NCBI GenBank assembly: GCA_023023105.1
Contig: CP083824.1
Coordinates: 186,001 to 250,000, forward strand
Direction of reading: 5' to 3'
From: Enterobacter ludwigii
GTDB taxonomy: Bacteria; Pseudomonadota; Gammaproteobacteria; Enterobacterales; Enterobacteriaceae
DNA: 64,000 nucleotides
Of this stretch, positions 8,221 to 16,350 are shown one piece after another; position 1 is the first letter of the stretch, and each line of letters begins with the position of its first letter. The notes below the pieces were generated by a model. The model ran no database searches. It had not been told where the DNA came from and saw only the letters and a list, made by a program, of their open reading frames with translations. The position numbers and the translations under genes are program-made.

Positions 8221-9159
8221 TTATTCGTTAAGCTCTGCTCGGGTTGGTAATCCTTCGCTATCGCCTTGTACCTGAATAGCCAGCGAGCCTATCCTGTTGC
8301 CCCGCGCGACGGCTTGCTGCAGTGGTTTACCTTCCAGCAGAGCGCTAATGACTCCCACGGCAAAGCCATCGCCCGCGCCGACGGTGTCGACCACGTTTTC
8401 AACTTTTACCGCAGCGACCGCACCTTGTTCACCTTCGGCGGTTTTAAACCATGCACCATCGGCACCGGTTTTCAGCACCACGGCTTTTACCCCTTTATTC
8501 AGGTAGAAGTCGGCGATGCCTTCAGGCGTGCTTTCACCGGTGAGGATCATCCCTTCTTTCACTCCCGGCAGAACCCAGTCAGCCTGGAATGCCAGATGGT
8601 TAAGTTTCTCCACCATTTCCGCTTCACTTTTCCACAGCACCGGACGCAGGTTAGGATCGAAAGAGATCGTTTTACCCTGTGCCTTCATGATAGATGCAGC
8701 ATGATCCAGCAATGCGTATGAGCTGGCTGAGAGCGCTGCCGCCACGCCGCTCAGGTGCAAATGGCGTGCAGAGGCAAAATAGTCGGCGTGGTAATCTTCC
8801 ACTGAGAGATGGCTTGCCGCCGACCCTTTACGGAAATACTCCACAATGGGATCGGTTCCATTTTCGACCTTAGATTTAAGCTGAAAGCCGGTCGCGAAGC
8901 GCCCGTTGAGCGTCACGCCTGCCGAATCAATCCCTTCTTTTTTCAACGAGTCGAGAACGAAATGACCGAAGCTATCGTCCCCTACGCGGCTGACCCAGCC
9001 CACGTTAAGGCCGAGACGCGCCAGACCGGTTGCGACGTTCAGCTCTGCGCCAGCCACGCGTTTGATGAAATGCTCTACCGCGCTCAGCTCGCCGGTTTCG
9101 GTAGCGACAAACATCGCCATGGCCTCGCCAATCGTAATGACATCCAGCGTCTTGTGCAT
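8221..9159 (-). CDS. kguK: PfkB-family 2-ketogluconate kinase, KguK-like
   Basis: Cytoplasmic ribokinase/PfkB-family sugar kinase (312 aa). The family signature DTVGAGDGFAVG lies at 258-269, with catalytic Asp264; the substrate-side loop GAELNVATGLARLG at about 37-50 and DPNLRP at 168-173 are also intact. By synteny it phosphorylates 2-ketogluconate to 2-keto-6-phosphogluconate; 2-keto-3-deoxygluconate kinases (KdgK) are close relatives and cannot be excluded from sequence alone. The ATG is 3 bp after the kguE stop, and the Shine-Dalgarno GAGGAG lies over the end of kguE, so translation is probably coupled. Confidence 0.82.
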   Translation of the reverse strand: MHKTLDVITIGEAMAMFVATETGELSAVEHFIKRVAGAELNVATGLARLGLNVGWVSRVGDDSFGHFVLDSLKKEGIDSAGVTLNGRFATGFQLKSKVENGTDPIVEYFRKGSAASHLSVEDYHADYFASARHLHLSGVAAALSASSYALLDHAASIMKAQGKTISFDPNLRPVLWKSEAEMVEKLNHLAFQADWVLPGVKEGMILTGESTPEGIADFYLNKGVKAVVLKTGADGAWFKTAEGEQGAVAAVKVENVVDTVGAGDGFAVGVISALLEGKPLQQAVARGNRIGSLAIQVQGDSEGLPTRAELNE

Positions 9160-9162
9160 GGT

Positions 9163-9912
9163 TTACTCCTCGCGCAGCAGGTTGACGTAATGGCGGGTAA
9201 CGGCGGTTAAATCCGTCCCTTCCAGCGGAAACTCGATACCGCGCGGGGCATCGGCGGGTAACTGGCAGAGCAGATCCAGCCAGCGCGCATCAGCACGATC
9301 CGGTGCCACGGCGCGGAAATTATCCTTATGCGGAACGGCGGCTTTAACGTGGATATAGCTCACAGCAGGGGCCAGATGACGGGCGGCTTCTTCAGGGGAG
9401 TCGCCGACCCATAGCCAGTTACCCATATCGAAGGTTAGCGTAACGGGCAGTGCCCTCTCCCGGCAGGCAGCTTTAAAGCGCTGCATTGGCGCAAGCTGGC
9501 CGCAGTCGGTCTGGTCGTTTTCCACCACCAGTGCCATGCCGCTTTTATTCAGCAGGTTCCGCAGGGCTTCAAGCGGCTGGGTGTCGCTGAAATACCCGAG
9601 TGAAACTTTCAGCCACAGCGCATTCAGGGTGCTGGCCTCGGAGAGATAGCGGGGCAGGTCCGGGTTGAGGGTACCGTCAGGCATAAACAGGGCGGCGGGG
9701 GCGGAGTAACACGCCAGCAGGCCCAACAGTTCAATAGATTCACCCAGCGCAGGCAGTGCCAGTAACTCTTCGCTGTTGAACAGCTCGCGGCGGATCTCCA
9801 CGCCGTCGGCACCTGCGCCCGCAATCACGGGAAGCATTGCCCGTTGACCGCCTGCCTGTCGCACCTGTTCCGCGCCGTACGCGGCGGTGACCACCATGAT
9901 TTTCCTGCCCAT
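9163..9912 (-). CDS. kguE: sugar phosphate isomerase/epimerase-like TIM-barrel protein, KguE-like
   Basis: First gene of the operon, 249 aa, of the xylose-isomerase-like TIM-barrel (AP endonuclease 2) family. Recognisable elements are the N-terminal strand with DGVEIRRELF, the central VVENDQTDCG metal-site segment, LTFDMGNWLW and the SYIHVKAA strand. KguE is a conserved partner of the Pseudomonas ketogluconate genes; its exact reaction is not settled, and an epimerase/isomerase role is inferred. ATG at 9912 is chosen because GGAG lies 7 nt upstream; a longer TTG start at 9933 is less likely. A PtxS-type palindrome lies 42 bp upstream. Confidence 0.75.
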   Translation of the reverse strand: MGRKIMVVTAAYGAEQVRQAGGQRAMLPVIAGAGADGVEIRRELFNSEELLALPALGESIELLGLLACYSAPAALFMPDGTLNPDLPRYLSEASTLNALWLKVSLGYFSDTQPLEALRNLLNKSGMALVVENDQTDCGQLAPMQRFKAACRERALPVTLTFDMGNWLWVGDSPEEAARHLAPAVSYIHVKAAVPHKDNFRAVAPDRADARWLDLLCQLPADAPRGIEFPLEGTDLTAVTRHYVNLLREE

Positions 9913-9953
9913 CTTCGGACTCCATCGCAACATATCAATGTTATTACGCTATA

Positions 9954-9967
9954 TGGAACCGGTTCCA
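9954..9967 (-). promoter_or_regulatory. PtxS-type operator in the kgu promoter
   Basis: Perfect 14-bp palindrome TGGAACCGGTTCCA. PtxS of Pseudomonas is known to bind TGAAACCGGTTTCA; 12 of 14 bases agree. It directly abuts a possible -10 (TATAGC, 9948-9953 on the minus strand) and fills the -10/-35 spacer, the expected place for repression. The cognate regulator is probably the adjacent LacI-family gene. Confidence 0.75.
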
Positions 9968-9991
9968 AAGGAAAGTTCAGGATGTCGAAAT

Positions 9992-10007
9992 TATGATCGG
10001 TATCACA
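9992..10007 (-). promoter_or_regulatory. candidate CRP site of the kgu operon
   Basis: Reads TGTGA-TACCGA-TCATA on the minus strand, the 5-6-5 layout of a CRP site with one imperfect half. Its centre lies about 58 bp upstream of a start inferred near 9941, close to the usual class I position, so catabolite control of the operon is plausible. Confidence 0.45.
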
Positions 10008-10015
10008 AGGGAAAA

Positions 10016-11032
10016 TTAACGCGCGGTGGAGCCGCGAACGATCAGCTCGCCGGAGAAGACCTGCTCGCGTACGGCATCACTGGTGCCTTCAATACGACGA
10101 ACCACTTGTTCTACAGCAGCATAGCCAATCTGCCAGGTGGGTTGTTTGAGGGTGGTAATGCCGACGCCTGCCAGTTCCGCCCACTCCAGTTCATCGAACC
10201 CCAGCAGACCGATATCGCTGCCCCAGTGCAGGCCAATGCGTTTGAGCGAGCGGGCGACTTGCAGCGTCAGAGCCCCGTTGGCGGAAATGACGGCTTTGCG
10301 CATTCCACGATGCCGGGTGTGGAACTGGCGCAGGGTATTGTCGAGTCGATCGGCTTCGTGCAGCGGGGTTTCGGCATTTTCGGCGATCACTCCGGGATAA
10401 CGTTCCAAAGTGGCGCGAAATGCACTCAAACGCTCGCGACGCGTGTTAACCATCCCCAGTGGTTCACTCAGAAATAGAATGGCTTCGAAACCCTGTTCGA
10501 TCAGATGCTCGGTGGCGGTAGTGGCGGCCTGGGTGTTATCCAGTCCGACGACATCGCAGGCGAATTCAGGAATTTTACGGTCAATCAGGACCATAGGCAG
10601 GGACGATTGTTGAAGGCGGTTTAGACCTTCTTCACGCATACCCACGGCGTTAACCACAATCCCTTCCACCTGGTAGCTACGCAGCAGATCGAGATAATGC
10701 AGCTCCTGGTCGACTTCGTTGTTGGTGTTACAGACCAGTGGCGTAAAACCTTTCTCACGACAGGCGGCTTCAATACCGCTCAGCACGTTTACGGAGTAGG
10801 GGTTGGTGATATCGGCGATGATAAGCCCAATAAGACGGGTACGTCCCCGTTTGAGCCCGCGTGCCATGATACTGGGGCGGTAGTCGAGATCGGCAATGGC
10901 CTGTTCAATACGAGCCAGCAGCGCATCGGACAACAGGTGTTTTTCGCCGTTGAGATAGCGCGAAATGCTGGTTTTACCGGTTTTGGCTGCTTTCGCCACG
11001 TCGCTGATGGTGGCCCGGGCTGGTTTGCTCAT
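10016..11032 (-). CDS. LacI-family repressor of the ketogluconate operon, PtxS-like
   Basis: Transcription regulator of 338 aa. An N-terminal LacI helix-turn-helix (TISDVAKAAKTGKTSISRYL, about 8-27) and hinge (YRPSIMARGLKRGRT) are followed by a periplasmic-binding-like effector domain with LIGLIIADITNPY at about 67-79. Size and operon position agree with Pseudomonas PtxS, which binds 2-ketogluconate and represses kgu and its own gene. It is transcribed in the same direction as kguE and ends just upstream of the kgu promoter, so read-through could link them. No second copy of the palindrome is visible upstream of its own ATG. Confidence 0.85.
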   Translation of the reverse strand: MSKPARATISDVAKAAKTGKTSISRYLNGEKHLLSDALLARIEQAIADLDYRPSIMARGLKRGRTRLIGLIIADITNPYSVNVLSGIEAACREKGFTPLVCNTNNEVDQELHYLDLLRSYQVEGIVVNAVGMREEGLNRLQQSSLPMVLIDRKIPEFACDVVGLDNTQAATTATEHLIEQGFEAILFLSEPLGMVNTRRERLSAFRATLERYPGVIAENAETPLHEADRLDNTLRQFHTRHRGMRKAVISANGALTLQVARSLKRIGLHWGSDIGLLGFDELEWAELAGVGITTLKQPTWQIGYAAVEQVVRRIEGTSDAVREQVFSGELIVRGSTAR

Positions 11033-11098
11033 CGCTGATTTCCCTGAATTTAGTGAGAATACCTTAGCGGGAAAATCAACGATGGCAAGTGGTTCATA

Positions 11099-11119
11099 CC
11101 CTCTCCTGCGAGGAGAGGG
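11099..11119. repeat. REP-like palindrome (stem only)
   Basis: CCCTCTCCT-GCG-AGGAGAGGG, a perfect 9-bp inverted repeat of the same CCCTCTCC type as the elements at 21918-21995 and 54667-54699, but without the GGGTGAGGG tail. It lies downstream of yiaD, which is on the minus strand. Confidence 0.55.
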
Positions 11120-11129
11120 GGAAATGCGA

Positions 11130-11792
11130 TTACTGCACAGGGCTTAACGTAATCTCAACGCGGCGGTTTTGCGCTTTGCCTTCCGCCGTGCTGTTGCTGG
11201 CGATAGGGTTGGCAGGACCCATTCCGCTGGTGCGGATGCGGTTCGCTTCAACGCCCTGAGTGATCAGCGAGCTGGCCACGGAATCGGCACGCTGTTGAGA
11301 CAGACGCATGTTCAGATCCTGGCTACCGGTGCTGTCGGTGTAGCCAATCACATTCACGGCGGTCTTGTTATACTCTTTCAGTACCATTGCCACACCTGTC
11401 AGGGTGTTCGCACCCGCAGGTTTCAGCGTCGCGCTGCTGCTGTCGAAGGTAACATTGTTCGGCATGTTCAGAATGATGTTGTCGCCACTACGCGTCACAC
11501 TCACGCCGGTTCCCTTCATTTTGTCGCGCAGTTTCGCTTCCTGCACGTCCATGTAATAGCCGACGCCACCGCCCAATGCGGCTCCCGCCGCTGCGCCAAT
11601 CAGTGCGCCTTTGCCACGGTCTTTCTTGGAGGAGGAGAGCGCGCCAACGCCAGCCCCTACCAGCGAGCCGATACCCGCGCCGATGCCGGATTTACCCGCC
11701 TGGCTTTCACCGGTGTAAGGGTTAGTTGTGCAGCCAGAAACAGCCAGTGCACCGCTCACCAGAGCGGCAATAACGAGTACGCGTTTTTTCAT
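11130..11792 (-). CDS. yiaD: outer-membrane OmpA-like lipoprotein YiaD
   Basis: Predicted outer-membrane lipoprotein of 220 aa. The signal peptide ends in a VSGC lipobox with Cys21. A glycine-zipper region (GIGAGIGSLVGAGVGAL and GALIGAAAGAALGGGVG, about 36-80) follows, then a C-terminal OmpA peptidoglycan-binding domain (about 110-215) with the diagnostic IGYTDSTGS, RLSQQRADSV and NRRVEI segments. E. coli YiaD is a multicopy suppressor of a temperature-sensitive bamB mutant. ATG at 11792 follows GGAAAGAAG. In K-12 it is next to ghrB; here the kgu block separates them. Confidence 0.94.
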   Translation of the reverse strand: MKKRVLVIAALVSGALAVSGCTTNPYTGESQAGKSGIGAGIGSLVGAGVGALSSSKKDRGKGALIGAAAGAALGGGVGYYMDVQEAKLRDKMKGTGVSVTRSGDNIILNMPNNVTFDSSSATLKPAGANTLTGVAMVLKEYNKTAVNVIGYTDSTGSQDLNMRLSQQRADSVASSLITQGVEANRIRTSGMGPANPIASNSTAEGKAQNRRVEITLSPVQ

Positions 11793-11955
11793 CTTCTTTC
11801 CTTAATCCTTTTTATTCTTTGCCACGGCGAGCGTGGCAGTTGATTATGACGTCCAGATACGGAGAAAATTCCGGGTATTACTCTGAAATTTGTGACAAAC
11901 CATAAACTGCCTCAACAAGAAGGCGGTAAACCTGCACGCAACCAGGAGCGCACGC

Positions 11956-14283
11956 TTGAGCACCTCAACGAAAACCATTCTGACCGCCGCCCACTGGGGG
12001 CCGATGCTGGTCGAAACCGATGGCGAAAATGTTCTGTCGTCCCGCGGGGCATTGCCAACCCAACATCCCAACTCGTTACAGACCACCGTTCGCGATCAGG
12101 TGCATAGCAAAACGCGCGTGCGCTGGCCGATGGTGCGTAAAGGTTTTCTGGCCTCGCCGGACAAACCGCAGGGAATCCGTGGTCAGGATGAGTTTGTTCG
12201 CGTGAGCTGGAATGAGGCGCTGGCGTTGATTCACGCCCAGCATAAGCGCATTCGCGATACCTGGGGACCGTCGTCCATTTTTGCCGGGTCTTACGGCTGG
12301 CGTTCTAACGGCGTGCTGCACAAGGCCTCGACGCTGCTGCAGCGCTATATGAGCCTGGCGGGAGGCTATACCGGTCATCTGGGGGATTACTCCACCGGCG
12401 CGGCGCAGGCGATCATGCCGTACGTGGTGGGGGGAAACGAAGTTTATCAGCAACAGACCAGCTGGCCGCTGGTGCTGGAGCATACCGACGTGGTGGTGCT
12501 GTGGAGCGCTAACCCTCTCAACACATTGAAAATTGCCTGGAATGCCAGCGACGAACAGGGTATTGGGTATTTCGACGCGCTGCGCAAAAGCGGCAAGCGC
12601 ATCATCTGCATTGACCCGATGCGCTCTGAAACCATGGATTTCTTCGGCGACAGTGCCGAGTGGATTGCCCCGCATATGGGCACCGACGTGGCGATGATGC
12701 TGGGTATCGCCCATACGCTGGTCGAAAACGGCTGGCACGATGGCGAATTCCTGAGGCGTTGTACCACTGGCTTCGATAAATTCGCTGAATACCTGACGGG
12801 CCAATCCGATGGGGTAGCGAAAACGGCAGAGTGGGCGGCAAATATTTGCGGCGTTACTGCGGATAAAATCCGCGAACTGGCGGCGTTATTCCATAAAAAT
12901 ACCACGATGTTAATGTCCGGCTGGGGAATGCAGCGCCAGCAGTTTGGCGAGCAGAAACACTGGATGCTGGTGACGCTTGCCGCAATGCTTGGGCAGATCG
13001 GCACGCCGGGCGGGGGTTTTGGTCTCTCCTATCACTTTGCGAACGGCGGTAACCCAACGCGTAAAGCGGCGGTGCTGGCGTCTCTGCAAGGCTCGGTGCA
13101 GGGCGGCGTGGATGCCGTGGATAAAATCCCGGTGGCGCGTATTGTTGAAGCCCTGGAAAACCCGGGGGGGTTTTATCAGCACAATGGGCTGGACCGTCAC
13201 TTCCCGGATATTAAATTTGTCTGGTGGGCGGGCGGGTCGAACTTCACGCATCATCAGGATACCCATCGCCTGATCCGCGCCTGGCAGAAACCAGAGCTGG
13301 TGGTGATCTCAGAGTGCTTCTGGACAGGTTCGGCCAAACACGCCGATATTGTGCTCCCGGCAACCACCTCGTTTGAGCGTAACGATCTCACCATGACCGG
13401 TGACTACAGCAACCAGCATATGGTGCCAATGAAGCGCGTTGTGTCCCCGCGTGATGAAGCTCGCGATGATTTCGAGGTGTTTGCTGAACTGAGCGAGCTG
13501 TGGGAAGCAGGTGGCCGCGAGCGTTTTACCGAAGGTAAAACCGATCTGCAGTGGCTTGAGACGTTCTACCAGATAGCCAGCCAGCGCGGTGCCGCCCAGG
13601 GTGTGACACTCCCACCGTTTACTGAATTCTGGGAAGCGAACCAGATATTCGAGATGCCCGAGAGTGAACAGAACGCGCAGTTTGTTCGTTTTGCCGATTT
13701 CCGCCGTGACCCGGAGAGCCACCCGCTGAAAACCGAGAGCGGAAAGATCGTGATCTACAGCGAGCGCATCGCCAGCTTCGGGTATGCCGACTGCCCGCCA
13801 CACCCTATGTGGCTCGAGCCGGACGAGTGGCACGGTAATGCCCAGCCGGAGCAGCTCCAGGTGTTGTCTGCCCATCCTGCGCACCGCCTGCACAGCCAGC
13901 TTAACTATACCTCGCTGCGCGAACGGTATGCGGTTGCCGGGCGAGAACCGATCACGTTGAATATCCTCGATGCCAAAGCCCGTGGGATTGTAGACGGTGA
14001 CGTGGTGCGCGTCTGGAACCAGCGGGGACAGGTCCTGGCCGGTGCGGTGGTCAGTGACGGGATTAAACCGGGTGTTCTGTGCATTCACCAGGGGGCATGG
14101 CCAGATCTTGAGCCGGCCGAAGGCGGTATCTGTAAAAACGGGGCGGTTAACGTACTGACCAAAGATCTCCCCAGCTCGAAGCTGGGGAATGGTTGTGCAG
14201 GGAATACGGCACTGGCATGGGTCGAAAAGTATGAGGGACCCGAGCTTACCTTAACGGCGTTTGATCCGCCTGCCAGCTCATGA
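11956..14283 (+). CDS. bisC: biotin sulfoxide reductase BisC
   Basis: Molybdenum (bis-MGD) enzyme of the DMSO reductase family, 775 aa, reducing biotin-d-sulfoxide and methionine-S-sulfoxide in the cytoplasm. There is no Tat signal, in contrast to TorA/TorZ. The SYGWRSNG segment (112-119) holds the likely Mo-ligand serine, Ser117. There is no N-terminal Fe-S cysteine motif, as expected for this subgroup. The C-terminus ([20 protein letters not shown]) matches E. coli BisC. The start is TTG at 11956, with AGGAG (11944-11948) 7 nt upstream; no ATG fits. Its last 38 bp overlap the convergent yiaC. Confidence 0.95.
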   Translation: MSTSTKTILTAAHWGPMLVETDGENVLSSRGALPTQHPNSLQTTVRDQVHSKTRVRWPMVRKGFLASPDKPQGIRGQDEFVRVSWNEALALIHAQHKRIRDTWGPSSIFAGSYGWRSNGVLHKASTLLQRYMSLAGGYTGHLGDYSTGAAQAIMPYVVGGNEVYQQQTSWPLVLEHTDVVVLWSANPLNTLKIAWNASDEQGIGYFDALRKSGKRIICIDPMRSETMDFFGDSAEWIAPHMGTDVAMMLGIAHTLVENGWHDGEFLRRCTTGFDKFAEYLTGQSDGVAKTAEWAANICGVTADKIRELAALFHKNTTMLMSGWGMQRQQFGEQKHWMLVTLAAMLGQIGTPGGGFGLSYHFANGGNPTRKAAVLASLQGSVQGGVDAVDKIPVARIVEALENPGGFYQHNGLDRHFPDIKFVWWAGGSNFTHHQDTHRLIRAWQKPELVVISECFWTGSAKHADIVLPATTSFERNDLTMTGDYSNQHMVPMKRVVSPRDEARDDFEVFAELSELWEAGGRERFTEGKTDLQWLETFYQIASQRGAAQGVTLPPFTEFWEANQIFEMPESEQNAQFVRFADFRRDPESHPLKTESGKIVIYSERIASFGYADCPPHPMWLEPDEWHGNAQPEQLQVLSAHPAHRLHSQLNYTSLRERYAVAGREPITLNILDAKARGIVDGDVVRVWNQRGQVLAGAVVSDGIKPGVLCIHQGAWPDLEPAEGGICKNGAVNVLTKDLPSSKLGNGCAGNTALAWVEKYEGPELTLTAFDPPASS

Positions 14284-14692
14284 TCCAGGTCGGATGTTGG
14301 GTGTCATCCTGCCAGGCGCTGTTTTCGATGCGAAAGCCCTGAGCATGGTAGAAATTCACCGCCCGGACATTTTTCTGGTACACCTCCAGGCTTAAATACG
14401 GGAAGTGCTGTTGAACATGGTTCAGCAGCGCTTGCCCGATGCCTTTCCCGATGAACGGTGGTGCAACAAACAGTGCCCCGACAAATTTAGACTGCATCAC
14501 GCTGATAAATCCGCAGGGTTCGCCATCCTTTTCCCAGACCCAGGTTTCAGCCGAAGGCAGGTAAACGTCCCGCACCATCGCCTCGTTCTCTTTCCAGTAA
14601 CTCGCCTCGATAAACGGATGCGCTTCTGTGGTGCTTTCAAGCCATAGGCTCAGAAGTGGCGCGGTATTCTCATTTTGCCATTTGCGGATCAT
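14246..14692 (-). CDS. yiaC: GNAT-family N-acetyltransferase YiaC
   Basis: Acetyl-CoA-dependent acetyltransferase, 148 aa. Motif A is [16 protein letters not shown] (about 90-105), and the C-terminal [16 protein letters not shown] segment is typical of GNAT proteins. E. coli YiaC has been shown to acetylate protein lysines. ATG at 14692 (MIRKWQNEN) is chosen because it matches the K-12 start; it lies inside the end of tag, overlapping by 23 bp, so the two genes are translationally linked. Its 3' end overlaps convergent bisC. Confidence 0.92.
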   Translation of the reverse strand: MIRKWQNENTAPLLSLWLESTTEAHPFIEASYWKENEAMVRDVYLPSAETWVWEKDGEPCGFISVMQSKFVGALFVAPPFIGKGIGQALLNHVQQHFPYLSLEVYQKNVRAVNFYHAQGFRIENSAWQDDTQHPTWIMSWQADQTPLR

Positions 14693-15251
14693 GATGGCCT
14701 CCCGGATGACAGAAGCAGCCGGTAACGTGGTCGTTGACCAGGCCACAGGCCTGCATAAAGGCGTAGCAGATGGTGGAGCCGACAAATTTAAAACCGCGTT
14801 TTTTCAGGGCCTTAGAGAGTGCATCTGATTCAGGCGTCGATGCCGGGATCTCTGCCAGCGTGGCGGCGTGGGTGATTTGCGGATCGTTATTCACAAACGA
14901 CCAGACAAAGTCTGAGAATGATTCGCCGTTTTGTTCCATCGCCAGCCAGGCGCGTGCATTGCCGATGATGGCCTGAATTTTACCGCGATGGCGGATGATG
15001 CCGGCATCCAGCACCAGTCTTTCGACGTCCTCATCGGTCATGGCGGCGACGGCGACAGGATCAAACTGGTGGAAGGCATTGCGGTAGTTTTCACGTTTCT
15101 TGAGCACAGTAATCCACGACAAACCCGCCTGCTGACCCTCCAGGCAGATCATCTCAAAGAGTTTTTTACCATCTTTCTCCGGCACGCCCCATTCCTGGTC
15201 GTGATAGTCGATATACAGCTGATCCTGGCTTACCCAACCGCAACGTTCCAT
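14670..15251 (-). CDS. tag: 3-methyladenine DNA glycosylase I
   Basis: Constitutive base-excision repair enzyme that removes 3-methyladenine from alkylated DNA; 193 aa. The zinc ligands of TAG are all present at the canonical positions (Cys4, His17, His175, Cys179), as is the catalytic Glu38 within LEGQQAGLSW. ATG at 15251. It is followed by overlapping yiaC on the same strand, as in K-12. Confidence 0.97.
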   Translation of the reverse strand: MERCGWVSQDQLYIDYHDQEWGVPEKDGKKLFEMICLEGQQAGLSWITVLKKRENYRNAFHQFDPVAVAAMTDEDVERLVLDAGIIRHRGKIQAIIGNARAWLAMEQNGESFSDFVWSFVNNDPQITHAATLAEIPASTPESDALSKALKKRGFKFVGSTICYAFMQACGLVNDHVTGCFCHPGGHHDPQMAK

Positions 15252-15413
15252 CCGTCATCTCCCTTATTGATACTGATTTTGCAAATATTTCGTTCTGACT
15301 GGCTTGACGTGTTTACTATAAAGACAATAGTTAATACAGGGCCATATGCTCTATAAGCTCTTCCTGAATAACGACAAATATCGCCGAATTCGGCTCTCTC
15401 TGGGGTCGCGTTG

Positions 15414-16112
15414 ATGATGATAAAAAAAATCAGTGGTCGCCATGCTGCTTCTGGCCTGGTGGGAATTTCAGCCTGCCTGTTTTTTTGTAATACAGCGTCT
15501 GCCTGGCAACAGGAATATATCGTTTCAGACGCCCAAAATAATACGGCGGAACGCTATACATGGGACGCGGATCACCAACCGCGTTATGAGGATATTCTTG
15601 CTGAGCGTATTCAGACTTCACAAAATGCGCCAGGTCTTGCCCTGAATGTACCGTCTGGCAGTACGACAGAGGGGGCAATGAGCGTGGGCTGGAATTTTCC
15701 CGTTTCAGCGCATATCACTACCGGCCCTGTCGTGGCGTGGCGGTACGACGGCACGGCTCCCATGATGATCAACGAATTTGGTGATAGCGCGTCGACACAG
15801 TCAGTCACTGACCCGCTCTGGCATGCCAGTGTTAGCACGCTGGGCTGGCGCGTGAATACCCAGTACGGCGATCTTCGTCCGTGGGCACAGATCAGCTATA
15901 ACCAGCAGTTTGGTGAAAACCAGTGGAAATCTCAGTTTGGCATGCCGCAAACCCCAGCCCCGGTACAAAACGGGAGCTGGATGGATGTGACGGTCGGTAC
16001 GGATATTCCGTTTAACACGCATGTAGCGGCCTATGCGTCGCTCGCTCAAGGGGAACGCGCCACCACAGGTGAGGAATTTATGTACACCCTGGGCGTGAGT
16101 GCGAATTTCTAG
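15414..16112 (+). CDS. yhjY: autotransporter beta-domain-like outer-membrane protein YhjY
   Basis: Exported protein of 232 aa. It has a basic N-terminus and a hydrophobic stretch ending NTASA (a signal peptidase site near residue 30), then alternating beta-strand sequence such as MSVGWNFPVSAHITTGPVVAWRY, ending in Phe (LGVSANF) like many beta-barrel proteins. It corresponds in place and size to E. coli YhjY, described as an autotransporter-like protein of unknown function. Three possible starts lie together (TTG 15411, ATG 15414, ATG 15417); 15414 is best spaced from GGGG at 15402-15405. Confidence 0.85.
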   Translation: MMIKKISGRHAASGLVGISACLFFCNTASAWQQEYIVSDAQNNTAERYTWDADHQPRYEDILAERIQTSQNAPGLALNVPSGSTTEGAMSVGWNFPVSAHITTGPVVAWRYDGTAPMMINEFGDSASTQSVTDPLWHASVSTLGWRVNTQYGDLRPWAQISYNQQFGENQWKSQFGMPQTPAPVQNGSWMDVTVGTDIPFNTHVAAYASLAQGERATTGEEFMYTLGVSANF

Positions 16113-16171
16113 AGTTGTTACTTTTTTAAACGTTACGGTAACATCTCAAATACAATAGCCATAGGGGTTGT

Positions 16172-16201
16172 AGCGATAGCAGGTACTAACACGCTATCGC
16201 T
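16172..16201 (+). terminator. hairpin downstream of yhjY
   Basis: Perfect 9-bp stem AGCGATAGC / GCTATCGCT with a 12-nt loop, 60 bp after the yhjY stop. The following bases (TCATTCCCC) are not a true T-run, so termination strength is uncertain. Confidence 0.45.
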
Positions 16202-16215
16202 TCATTCCCCCACAA

Positions 16216-16267
16216 GGTCATTCATTCCTGATTCCAGGCATTTCATTCCATTCTTCCTGCATTTCAT
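16216..16267 (+). promoter_or_regulatory. YpdB-type direct repeats upstream of yhjX
   Basis: GGCATTTCAT (16237-16246) and TGCATTTCAT (16258-16267) are spaced 21 bp start to start. This matches the known binding pattern of the pyruvate-responsive response regulator YpdB (PyrR) upstream of E. coli yhjX (GGCATTTCAT, 11 bp, GGCATTTCAT). A weaker third copy, GGTCATTCAT (16216-16225, 7 of 10 matches), sits in the same 21-bp phase. Confidence 0.8.
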
Positions 16268-16350
16268 GCCGTTTTACCCCAGGTCTTTTAAGGTTTTGTT
16301 TATCGTTGTCCTCAGCGAACTTCCTTAATTTCTCTTGCAGGACAACTGCC

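Noticed and set aside
16133-16143. GTTACGGTAAC palindrome after yhjY, resembling half of a GntR-type operator
   Set aside because: It is an 11-bp odd-centred palindrome, whereas LacI/GntR-type operators have even spacing. It lies just after yhjY and before a hairpin, with no promoter elements around it.
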